41,477 bases of DNA from Rhodospirillaceae bacterium (GTDB taxonomy: Bacteria > Pseudomonadota > Alphaproteobacteria > Rhodospirillales > Rhodospirillaceae): the NCBI GenBank assembly GCA_947476925.1, contig CANJSF010000030.1:1-41477 (forward strand). Reading direction: 5' to 3'. The notes beneath the pieces are model-generated. The model ran no database searches and was not told the DNA's origin. It saw only the letters and a program-made list of their open reading frames with translations. Numbering within the stretch: position 1 is the first letter of the stretch; each line of letters opens with the position of its first letter. The position numbers were made by a program, and so were the translations under genes. Shown in pieces: positions 33,516-41,477 of this stretch.

Positions 33516-34579
33516 TCCTCCACTGCAGGCGTTGGGATTGCCGCAGGTTCCGGTGCAGCAGGCGTCGTCACAACAGGTTTTGGCGCAATGGGTTTTGCAT
33601 TCGCCCCAGCCCATAGCCGCTCAATGTCGTAAAACGCGCGAACCTCGGGGCGGAACAAATGCACCACCACGTCGCCGGAATCGACCAGCACCCAGTCGCC
33701 CTGCTTTTGTCCTTCGCTGCGCACGTAAAGCCCCAGCGATTTCAGTTTTTTTACGAGATGCTCGGCCATGGCGGCTACTTGTCGGGTTGATGTTCCCGTC
33801 GCCACGATCATGCGGTCGGCCATGGCGGTTTTACCCGCCAAGTCGAATTGCATGATATCGCGGCCCTTGTCGTCATCGAGCGACGTGAGAATGGCAGTGA
33901 CCTTTTTTTCCAGGTCTTCCGCAATTTTCGGATCAGCGGCAGTGGTGGACGTCGTGATGGTCGTCTCCTGTCGGTTTATTGTCATCGTCTTGACTTGGCG
34001 AATCGCCGTGCCCGAAGCCCCGTGGCGGCGAATGGCCAAGTAGCTCCAGCGCGGCACATCCGAGTTAAAAATCGCGCGGGTTGCCTTGGTGCGACGCGCT
34101 CGAAAGCGTGTGGCGGCGGCTCCGGCCAAGGCAGGGTAAGCATAAGGACTGCGGTCGAGCACTGCAACGCGCACGGTACGAAAAATCTGTGTCCAATGCC
34201 ACCAGCGTGGAAACTGTTCGAGGTTGTCAGCCCCCATCAGCCAAACGAAAGAAATACGCGGGTAGCGCTGGGCCAGCGCTCGCACCACTTTTGCTGTGCG
34301 CGTGGTGCCAAGGCGCGACTCAAGGTCGCCTGCCAAAATGTGTTCCGGCGTGGCCTTGGCGCGCGCCGTAGCCAGTCGTTCGCTCAATTGTGCCATGCCG
34401 CGCCTTGGCTTAAGGGGGTTTTGCGGGCTCACCAGCCACCACACCTCATCCAAACCTAGCCGCTTCATCGCCTCGCGACTGATGTGTACATGACCATCAT
34501 GGGCCGGATTGAAAGATCCACCCAAGAGGCCAATGCGGCGGCGACGGCGGTCGCCAAAGATTGGGAAAAATCGAGCCAT
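33245..34579 (-). CDS. NadD-RsfS continuous reading frame with a lysine-rich tail
   Basis: One 444-aa frame encodes two proteins that are normally separate. Residues 1-195 are nicotinate-mononucleotide adenylyltransferase (NadD): GGSFNPAHDGH at 20-30, WLMGADNLEQFPRW, and ASGTAIR at 188-194 in place of the usual ISSTxIR. Residues about 217-325 are ribosome silencing factor RsfS, with DRMIVATGTSTRQVAAMAEHL and GDWVLVDSGDVVVHLF. Residues about 355-444 are a tail of Lys, Ala and Pro in short repeats (PKAK, KAKA, KRKTAK). At the junction, Met199 (33985) could start RsfS alone. A perfect AGGAG with a 6-nt spacer precedes an ATC codon (33958), as if an original rsfS ATG had changed. It sits between proA and rlmH, the normal place of nadD and rsfS. 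Confidence 0.85.
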   Translation of the reverse strand: MARFFPIFGDRRRRRIGLLGGSFNPAHDGHVHISREAMKRLGLDEVWWLVSPQNPLKPRRGMAQLSERLATARAKATPEHILAGDLESRLGTTRTAKVVRALAQRYPRISFVWLMGADNLEQFPRWWHWTQIFRTVRVAVLDRSPYAYPALAGAAATRFRARRTKATRAIFNSDVPRWSYLAIRRHGASGTAIRQVKTMTINRQETTITTSTTAADPKIAEDLEKKVTAILTSLDDDKGRDIMQFDLAGKTAMADRMIVATGTSTRQVAAMAEHLVKKLKSLGLYVRSEGQKQGDWVLVDSGDVVVHLFRPEVRAFYDIERLWAGANAKPIAPKPVVTTPAAPEPAAIPTPAVEEGKPAAKLKALPKAKTKPKPKAKPKAKPKLMPKAKTKKKAKAKAKPMLKTKAKPKAKAKAKAKAKKAPAKKAASPKRKTAKRKTAKAKRK

Positions 34580-34586
34580 TCAGGGT

Positions 34587-35861
34587 TCAGGGCCGAATCT
34601 GGCCAGTTCCGCGCACCTTATACTTAAAGGTGGTGAGTTGCTCCACGCCCACCGGCCCGCGGGCATGAAGCTTCCCCGTAGCAATACCAATCTCGGCGCC
34701 CATGCCAAATTCGCCGCCGTCGGCGAACTGGGTCGAGGCATTGTGCATCACGATGGCGCTATCAAGCGCACCCATGAATTTTTCCGCAGCCGCGACATCT
34801 TCGGTGACGATCGATTCAGTGTGCGAGGAGCCGAAATGTTGAATGTGGGCAATGGCCTCGTCAATGTTGCCCACCACGCGTGCCGACAATATCGAATCCA
34901 AGTATTCAGTCGACCAGTCTTGATCGGTGGCCGGTTTGGCGCGCCCATCAATGGCTCGCACGGCTTCATCGCCGCGTACTTCGCAGCCAGCCTTGATTAA
35001 ATCATCCAAAATTCCAGGCAGCATTTTTTCAGCGACAGCGCGATCAATCAGCAATGTCTCGGTCGAACCGCAAATGCCTGTGCGGCGCATTTTGGCATTC
35101 AGAACAATTTTGCGCGCCTTATCGGCGTCGGCACCGGTGTGAACATACGTGTGACAAAGGCCGCTCAAGTGCTGGAACGTCGGCACGCGGCTGTCGCGCA
35201 TCACTCGGTCCACCAACGATTGCCCGCCGCGCGGCACAATAACATCAATGTGCGCCGTCATGGTGAGCATCTTGCCCACGGCAGCACGGTCGGTCGTCGG
35301 CACCATTTGAATGCAAGTTTCAGGCAAGCCCGCTGCACGCAATCCTTCGTGAAGGCACGCCAAAATCGCGTGGCTGGAATGAAAACTTTCAGAACCGCCG
35401 CGCAAAATGCAAGCGTTACCGGCTTTCAAACAAAGCGCGCCGGCATCGGCGGTCACATTGGGGCGTGATTCGTAGATAATGCCAACCACGCCAAGGGGCG
35501 TGCGCACGCGCTCGATGGCCAGGCCATTCGGGCGCGTCGTCGACATGATTGTCTCGCCAACGGGGTCTTTCAGCGCAGCAATCTCTTCTAGACCCTTAGC
35601 CATGGCTTCAATGCGTGCGTCATTGAGTTCAAGCCGATCGAGTAATGCGGGCGTGAGTTGCTTCTCGCGGCCCACTGCCATGTCTTTGATGTTCGCTGCT
35701 TTGATGTCGGCACTATGCGCGCGTAGGGCGCGCGCCGCGGCTATCAATGCGCTGTCTTTGAGGGTGCTTGATGATTGGGCCAACGTTCGCGCCGCAGCAC
35801 GTGCTGCAATGCCCACGGCGTCCATGATGGAGTCTATGTCTTGCGCGGTGTGCTGTGTCAT
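34587..35861 (-). CDS. proA: Glutamate-5-semialdehyde dehydrogenase
   Basis: The 424-aa protein has the aldehyde dehydrogenase fold typical of Pro[23 protein letters not shown] near the N-terminus, [37 protein letters not shown], and the catalytic Cys in [15 protein letters not shown]. It reduces gamma-glutamyl phosphate in proline synthesis. The start overlaps the proB stop as ATGA, so translation is coupled. Confidence 0.97.
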   Translation of the reverse strand: MTQHTAQDIDSIMDAVGIAARAAARTLAQSSSTLKDSALIAAARALRAHSADIKAANIKDMAVGREKQLTPALLDRLELNDARIEAMAKGLEEIAALKDPVGETIMSTTRPNGLAIERVRTPLGVVGIIYESRPNVTADAGALCLKAGNACILRGGSESFHSSHAILACLHEGLRAAGLPETCIQMVPTTDRAAVGKMLTMTAHIDVIVPRGGQSLVDRVMRDSRVPTFQHLSGLCHTYVHTGADADKARKIVLNAKMRRTGICGSTETLLIDRAVAEKMLPGILDDLIKAGCEVRGDEAVRAIDGRAKPATDQDWSTEYLDSILSARVVGNIDEAIAHIQHFGSSHTESIVTEDVAAAEKFMGALDSAIVMHNASTQFADGGEFGMGAEIGIATGKLHARGPVGVEQLTTFKYKVRGTGQIRP

Positions 35862-36981
35862 GTCTCAACCACCAAGTCGTCACGGTGAATCACTTCCGCT
35901 CGGCCACGATAACCCAGCAACGTCTCGATTTCTTCGGACCTGTGCCCCTTAATGGCAGCAACATCCTCAGCGGCATAAGCACTCAGACCTTTGGCCAATA
36001 GCCGCCCGTCTTTGGATTTGACGGCAACGGTATCACCGCGTTCGAAGTTGCCATCAATTGACACAACACCAGCAGGCAGCAGGCTTTTGCCGTCATGCAA
36101 AGCACGAGCCGCACCGTCGTCGACAATCAGTGTGCCCGTGGGCTGCACAGCGCCTGCGATCCATTGCTTATAAGCGGCGCGCGGTTCGGCCTTAGGCGCA
36201 AACCACGTACAGCGTCCGCCATCCTCCAGCACTTTTAGCGCGTGCATCGGCTTGCCCGGTGCAATGGCCATGCGGCACCCCGCGCCGATGCAGATTTTGG
36301 CCGCCATAATTTTGGTCACCATCCCGCCCGATCCGTAACCGGTCACGGCTACGCCAGCCATGGCTTCGATCTCGGGTGTGAGCTCGGAAACGTCGGGAAT
36401 GTGCTGGGCATCGGGTGTGGTGCGCGGGTCTGCGGTGTAAAGGCCGTCAATATCAGACAGCAAAACCAAGGTATCGGCGCTGATCATTTGCGCGACGCGC
36501 GCAGCCAGGCGGTCGTTATCGCCAAAACGAATCTCCGCGGTGGCCACCGTGTCGTTTTCATTGATCACGGGAACGGCTTTGAGCTTCAGCAACGTATCAA
36601 GCGTATTGCGCGCATTCAAAAAGCGACGGCGGTTTTCGGTATCATCAATCGTCAGCAACACTTGCGCGACCGTAATACCGTGGCGCTCTAAAGCGTTCTG
36701 ATAGGCTTGCGTCAGGCGCATTTGGCCTGTGGCGGCGGCGGCCTGCTTTTCCTCCAGGCGCAGCTTTTTACCCTGCATCCCCAGTGGCCCACGCCCAATG
36801 GCAATGGCGCCTGAGGTAACAATCACCACCTCTTGTCCGCGTTGAATCAGCGCATGAACATCGTCGGAAATTGCGTCTAACCAAGCGCGATGGAGTTCTC
36901 CCGTATTTTCGTCAACCAACAGGGCCGAGCCGATTTTGATGACGATGCGCTTGGCACTGCGTAAATGTGATGCCGCGCTCA

Positions 36982-36982
<1 letters not shown>
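35858..36982 (-). CDS. proB: Glutamate 5-kinase
   Basis: The product (374 aa from ATG 36982, which overlaps the obg stop as TGATG; an ATG at 36991 is also possible) has the amino-acid kinase domain [45 protein letters not shown], and GTGGMxTK-like GSGGMVTK, then a C-terminal PUA domain ([13 protein letters not shown]...[14 protein letters not shown]). It makes gamma-glutamyl phosphate, the first step of proline synthesis, and is usually inhibited by proline. Confidence 0.96.
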
Positions 36983-38096
<1,114 letters not shown>

Positions 38097-38139
38097 AAAT
38101 CTGAATTCCGGAAACCGGACGACCCGAGTGTTGGTACCG

Positions 38140-38406
38140 TTAAGCGGCCACCGGCGCCGGGTCGACGTTCACATGCACGCGGCCTTTGGTCGAGGTCTTG
38201 AAGCTGACCTTACCTTCGATCAACGCGAAAATGGTGTAGTCGCTGCCCAGGCCGACGTTTTTGCCGGGGTGCCATTTGGTGCCGCGTTGACGCACAATGA
38301 TGTTCCCGGCCAAAACATGCTGACCGCCGAACTTCTTGATGCCCAGGCGCTTACCGCGTGTGTCGCGGCCGTTCTTGGAACTACCGCCAGATTTCTTATG
38401 TGCCAT
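38140..38406 (-). CDS. rpmA: Ribosomal protein L27
   Basis: The 88-aa protein [48 protein letters not shown] is a standard L27, whose N-terminus reaches the peptidyl-transferase centre. It has a strong AGGAG Shine-Dalgarno and follows rplU by 30 bp. Confidence 0.98.
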   Translation of the reverse strand: MAHKKSGGSSKNGRDTRGKRLGIKKFGGQHVLAGNIIVRQRGTKWHPGKNVGLGSDYTIFALIEGKVSFKTSTKGRVHVNVDPAPVAA

Positions 38407-38436
38407 TGCTGTCTCCTGTGTCTGAGGCGCTGGCCC

Positions 38437-38808
38437 TTAGGCCGCGGCCTTCTTGGTGGCTTTTTTTGCGGCCGGTTTGGCAGCGGCGACGGCCGGAGCA
38501 GCGGCGATGCCCATGCCCATGTCGGTGATCTTCACCAACGTCAGGTGCTGGCGATGCCCATTGCGACGGCGATAGTGCTTGCGGCGACGCTTTTTGAATA
38601 CGATCACGGTGTCATCGCGGAACTGACGAACAACGGTGCCGGTCACCTGCGCGCCGTCAATGCGGGGTTTGCCCACTTCGCCGCCAAGGATGAGGACATG
38701 GTCGAACACCACGGTCGCGCCGGAGTCGCCCTGAATTTTTTCGATGGCAAGTACATCGTCTTTGCTGACGCGATACTGTTTGCCGCCCGTTTTGATAACT
38801 GCGAACAT
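38437..38808 (-). CDS. rplU: Ribosomal protein L21 with a Lys/Ala tail
   Basis: ATG 38808 gives the usual MFAVIKTGGKQYRV start; the total is 123 aa. After the conserved KKRRRKHYRRRNGHRQHLT region the protein continues with an Ala/Lys extension, AAAKPAAKKATKKAAA, seen in some alphaproteobacterial L21 proteins. It binds 23S rRNA. It is the first gene of the rplU-rpmA unit. Confidence 0.97.
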   Translation of the reverse strand: MFAVIKTGGKQYRVSKDDVLAIEKIQGDSGATVVFDHVLILGGEVGKPRIDGAQVTGTVVRQFRDDTVIVFKKRRRKHYRRRNGHRQHLTLVKITDMGMGIAAAPAVAAAKPAAKKATKKAAA

Positions 38809-38838
38809 GGCCGTAACCTTAATACTCAAACGAAAAGT

Positions 38839-38896
38839 GCGGGCTGTGGGCCCGCGAACGATGGGGGTGAATATACTGTGGGGGTTTGTGAGTCAA
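38839..38896 (-). promoter_or_regulatory. Sigma-70 promoter and leader hairpin of rplU-rpmA
   Basis: On the minus strand TTGACT (38896-38891) and TATTCA (38873-38868) are 17 bp apart. The transcript would begin near 38860 and include a small hairpin, GCGGGC/GCCCGC (38839-38855), before the L21 start. Confidence 0.65.
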
Positions 38897-39005
38897 TGCC
38901 CGTAAACTGGCTCAAGTTTGTGCGTTAACCCGCTGTAAATAAATATGATTTTGTCCCAGAAACAGGTTGAAAATGACGATCAGATGCGGTGGGGGGGGCC
39001 TTGTC

Positions 39006-40340
39006 ATGGCTGATTCGCCCACTGTTTCCGCCTCTGAGCGCATCCCCGAGGCCGAGGTTGAGCGGCTGAAAGCCGCCGCGGCCCTGCTGCGCAAGGCCGA
39101 ACGACCTGTTCGTATTTTGCGCGCTGTGACCTGGGGGCCCGAGGTTGAAACGCGGTTTTTTGCCGCCCAAGCGCGTGAACTACCTGACGTCACCTACCAG
39201 CCGCTCGATGCGGGCCCGGTTCATGCCGCAATCAAAGAGGCCAAAACCAAAATTGACGGCACCGGCCCGGTGCATGATTGGCTGCGACGCACCGCCGACA
39301 CCATTGATGTCGCCGCCGACATGTTGGCTGGTTTGGGCACAAAAGAATTTCATCGGAAATCTTTGTTGCTGTATGGATCGCCGCAAACCGAGCTGATGAA
39401 TTGCGATGTCCGCCCTTTAGATTTGGCGCGCATGCTTGATTACGTGCTCAGCTCGTATGCCAATCTTGAAATTAATCTGAACGCTAAGACCGACGTGCTG
39501 ACGACGACGGCGGCCGAAATGCAACCGCGGATGCAGGCCATTCTGAATCGGCACTTCGGCAACGACGACGCACCCCACGTGGAAATTATTGAGCACCTCT
39601 CGGCCAAGGCCCTGGCGGGTTCGAAATATATTCGCCTGCGACGTGACGCTGCGTTCTCTGATCGTGATGTGGCGCAGCTCGTTCAACACGAAGCGTTCGT
39701 ACACGCCGGTACTTCGCTGAACGGCGCTGCGCAAACCGCGTTCCCGATTTTAGGCGCAGGTCACCCCGGCACGACACGCACGCAAGAGGGCTTGGCGGTG
39801 TTTGCCGAACTGATCTCGGGGGCCATGGATCCTTCGCGCATGTTGCGGCTGGCCGACCGAGTGCTGGCCATTCAAATGTCTATGGATGGCGCCGACTTTC
39901 TGCAAATTTATGACTTCTTCAAAGACAAAACCCAAGACACGCACCAAGCATTTGAAAATGCGCGCCGTGTGTTTCGCGGCGGCGTGCTGTCAGGCGGCGC
40001 ACCCTTCACGAAAGATTCGGTTTATCTGGAAGGCGTTGTGCGCGTGCATAATTTCTTGCGCATTGCGGTGCAAGAAACGCGCGTGGACTGCATCCGTCTT
40101 TTATTTGCCGGCAAAATGGACATCGAGGATATGCCCGCCATTACGGCATTAGCTGCGCAAGGGCTGTGCGTATTCCCGCGCTTCCTTCCGCCGTGGGCGA
40201 AGGATTTGCGCTTTTTGTTGTCGTATATTGCCTACTCGTCGTTCCTGAACCGCATGAACCTGGAGCGCGTGCGCGGTCATTACCAAGACATGCTGGCCAA
40301 CTGCGCACCGACGCCCAACCAAGCCGGATCATCAAGCTAA
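39006..40340 (+). CDS. DUF1704 (QEGLA motif) putative zinc carboxypeptidase-like protein
   Basis: From ATG 39006 the product has 444 aa; upstream starts at 38973 or 38967 are possible. It carries the TRTQEGLAVFAEL segment (QEGLA at 260-264) that gives this family its database name, 'flavohemoglobin expression-modulating QEGLA motif protein'. About 30 residues earlier is QHEAFVHAGTSLNG, an HExxxH motif (His228, Glu229, His233). In the eukaryotic relatives MATCAP/TMCP, HExxxH plus a downstream Glu bind zinc in tubulin carboxypeptidases, so a metallopeptidase activity is plausible. No signal peptide is seen, so it should be cytoplasmic. The bacterial substrate is unknown. It is monocistronic here, divergent from rplU. 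Confidence 0.85.
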   Translation: MADSPTVSASERIPEAEVERLKAAAALLRKAERPVRILRAVTWGPEVETRFFAAQARELPDVTYQPLDAGPVHAAIKEAKTKIDGTGPVHDWLRRTADTIDVAADMLAGLGTKEFHRKSLLLYGSPQTELMNCDVRPLDLARMLDYVLSSYANLEINLNAKTDVLTTTAAEMQPRMQAILNRHFGNDDAPHVEIIEHLSAKALAGSKYIRLRRDAAFSDRDVAQLVQHEAFVHAGTSLNGAAQTAFPILGAGHPGTTRTQEGLAVFAELISGAMDPSRMLRLADRVLAIQMSMDGADFLQIYDFFKDKTQDTHQAFENARRVFRGGVLSGGAPFTKDSVYLEGVVRVHNFLRIAVQETRVDCIRLLFAGKMDIEDMPAITALAAQGLCVFPRFLPPWAKDLRFLLSYIAYSSFLNRMNLERVRGHYQDMLANCAPTPNQAGSSS

Positions 40341-40354
40341 ACAGCTTGATGATC
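40327..40354 (+). terminator. Hairpin at the stop codon of the DUF1704 gene
   Basis: GATCATCAAGCT (40327-40338), loop AAAC, AGCTTGATGATC (40343-40354): a perfect 12-bp stem that contains part of the TAA stop (40338-40340). It is followed by TTGTTGG, so it is a weak intrinsic terminator candidate between two convergent genes. Confidence 0.65.
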
Positions 40355-40410
40355 TTGTTGGTCGCATTTTCCACACCAGCCGGTCAGCACCAGCTCTTGG
40401 GAAAATGCTC

Positions 40411-41160
40411 CTAGAGAATAAAATTCTTCGACTGTTCCAATTCGATCAGTTCATAAAACGTCTGCATGTAGCCCGTGCAGTACGACTTATACATAATGTA
40501 ATTGCCATCGGTGCTGGTCCACAAATGGTACGGCGGGTGAATGTCGGTCCCCATGTAGGCATCATCGTTGTTTTTGCCGATCCGGAAATGGTGCGCATCA
40601 AACGTGCCCGCGCCCACGGTGACTTTCTCATCACCCATGTACACCAGGAACATGCCATTGGGGCGCTTGAGCAGCGTCGGGCCATCTGCACCACGATGAT
40701 GAAACGAACTCATCAAATAGAACGACGAGATTTGCTCGCCGGGACCTTTCGACAAATCGTAGTTGCGGCAGTGCATGGCGTCGGCCTGAATGGGGTGCGA
40801 GCCAAAAGTGCAAGGGCGGCGGTCGTATTCCATGCGATGCGAGAAGCGACCTTCGCGCGCTGTATAGCCTTCGCATTCGGCATAGGTGTCGGTGAAGCGG
40901 TACCAAGCAGAACCAACAAACTCCTCATCGACCGTGAGTTGATTGAACGCCTCTGTTGGCCCCCAATTTTTGTCGTAGGACTGAATGCTATCGCGCAGCA
41001 CGCGCGGGCTGTTTTCATCAATGGCGCAATGGGCGCGCAGCGTGCGCCGGCCATCGGTATGCACCGTGATGGTGAAGGTTTCCCCACCCCGCACCTTGTC
41101 TAAGATCTCTTTCTTTTTCGAGGTGTAGCGGATCTTCCCGCGAATCGTCGTGTGTTCCAT
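40411..41160 (-). CDS. Unrecognised 249-aa protein
   Basis: The frame has a strong GGGAGGG Shine-Dalgarno 6 nt before the ATG and coding-like composition. The product has no signal peptide or membrane segment. It is rich in aromatic residues, His and Asp, with motifs such as VGAGTFDAHHFRIG, DIHPPYHLWTSTDG and FYLMSSFHHRG; alternating hydrophobic strands suggest a beta-barrel of lipocalin-like type. It has five Cys. I believe similar uncharacterised proteins exist in sphingomonad-like alphaproteobacteria, but cannot name a family. It converges with the DUF1704 gene. A TATATA stretch at 41184-41191 could be part of its promoter. Confidence 0.75.
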   Translation of the reverse strand: MEHTTIRGKIRYTSKKKEILDKVRGGETFTITVHTDGRRTLRAHCAIDENSPRVLRDSIQSYDKNWGPTEAFNQLTVDEEFVGSAWYRFTDTYAECEGYTAREGRFSHRMEYDRRPCTFGSHPIQADAMHCRNYDLSKGPGEQISSFYLMSSFHHRGADGPTLLKRPNGMFLVYMGDEKVTVGAGTFDAHHFRIGKNNDDAYMGTDIHPPYHLWTSTDGNYIMYKSYCTGYMQTFYELIELEQSKNFIL

Positions 41161-41387
41161 GGCAAAGCCCTCCCAAGCTTACTTATATATATGTCGCTTC
41201 CTCAGCGTCGCCCCGGCGTTCGCCCGAGCCAGCCCTTAGGGTTTTCATAGCTTGGCGCAGCAGGCAAGGCGCCATCGCGGGCCTGTTTGCCCGCTGACCG
41301 GGGACCCCGGCGTGTTCGGCAGAGCCGTTGCGGTTGCCTGAGGCATCAGTTAGGTTCCGCGCCCTCGAGTCGAACGCCACCCCTTGC

Positions 41388-41477
<90 letters not shown>

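Noticed and set aside
33117-33632. Plus-strand frame with FAFAFAF-like hydrophobic repeats that looks like a membrane protein
   Set aside because: It is the reverse reading of the lysine-rich tail codons of the RsfS part; the lysine-rich frame continues a real protein.
40405-41103. Plus-strand open frame of 232 codons opposite the unrecognised 249-aa gene
   Set aside because: The minus-strand frame has a strong Shine-Dalgarno and a start in the right place; the plus-strand frame has neither.

Overview
This window looks like chromosomal DNA of an alphaproteobacterium. Several linkages typical of that class are present: thrS-infC-rpmI-rplT-pheS-pheT, a membrane-anchored cytochrome c next to kdsB and pheA, rplU-rpmA-obg-proB-proA-nadD-rsfS-rlmH, and an FzlA-type GST-fold protein. 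I cannot name the genus. All assignments come from reading the sequence and from memory of protein families; no database search was run.

Layout. 1-114 is the 3' end of a lysine-rich protein. 139-2109 is mnmC (tRNA wobble-uridine modification). 2226-8002 holds exported enzymes: a tandem alpha/beta hydrolase, then on the minus strand an M1 metallopeptidase, a DUF6702-like protein and an exported NmrA-like protein. 8176-10633 holds a winged-helix protein, a YkgJ cysteine-cluster protein and a class D beta-lactamase.

10649-14536 is the most unusual part: four consecutive minus-strand genes for PEP-CTERM-type surface proteins. Each has its own sigma-54 (-24/-12) promoter and its own pair of inverted 17-bp boxes exactly 90 bp apart. 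Each is followed by a near-identical terminator. The flanks of the units are nearly identical while the secreted domains differ, so this looks like a cassette array for surface proteins under one enhancer-binding regulator. No exosortase, sensor kinase or regulator gene is in the window, so these must be elsewhere.

14651-14741 is tRNA-Ser(GGA). 14991-15299 is a small membrane protein. 15312-24138 is the translation block lepA, pheT, pheS, rplT, rpmI, infC (with a rare ATA start) and thrS, all on the minus strand. 24373-29989 carries two glycosyltransferases, a TPR protein, FzlA-like protein, a lone FliN, a histidinol-phosphatase-like enzyme and a cytochrome c. 30265-31864 is kdsB-pheA (plus strand). 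31861-38808 is a compact minus-strand housekeeping operon; in it nadD and rsfS are read as one continuous frame with a long lysine-rich tail. 39006-41160 holds a DUF1704 putative metallopeptidase and an unrecognised protein, and the window ends exactly at the 3' end of tRNA-Ser(CGA).
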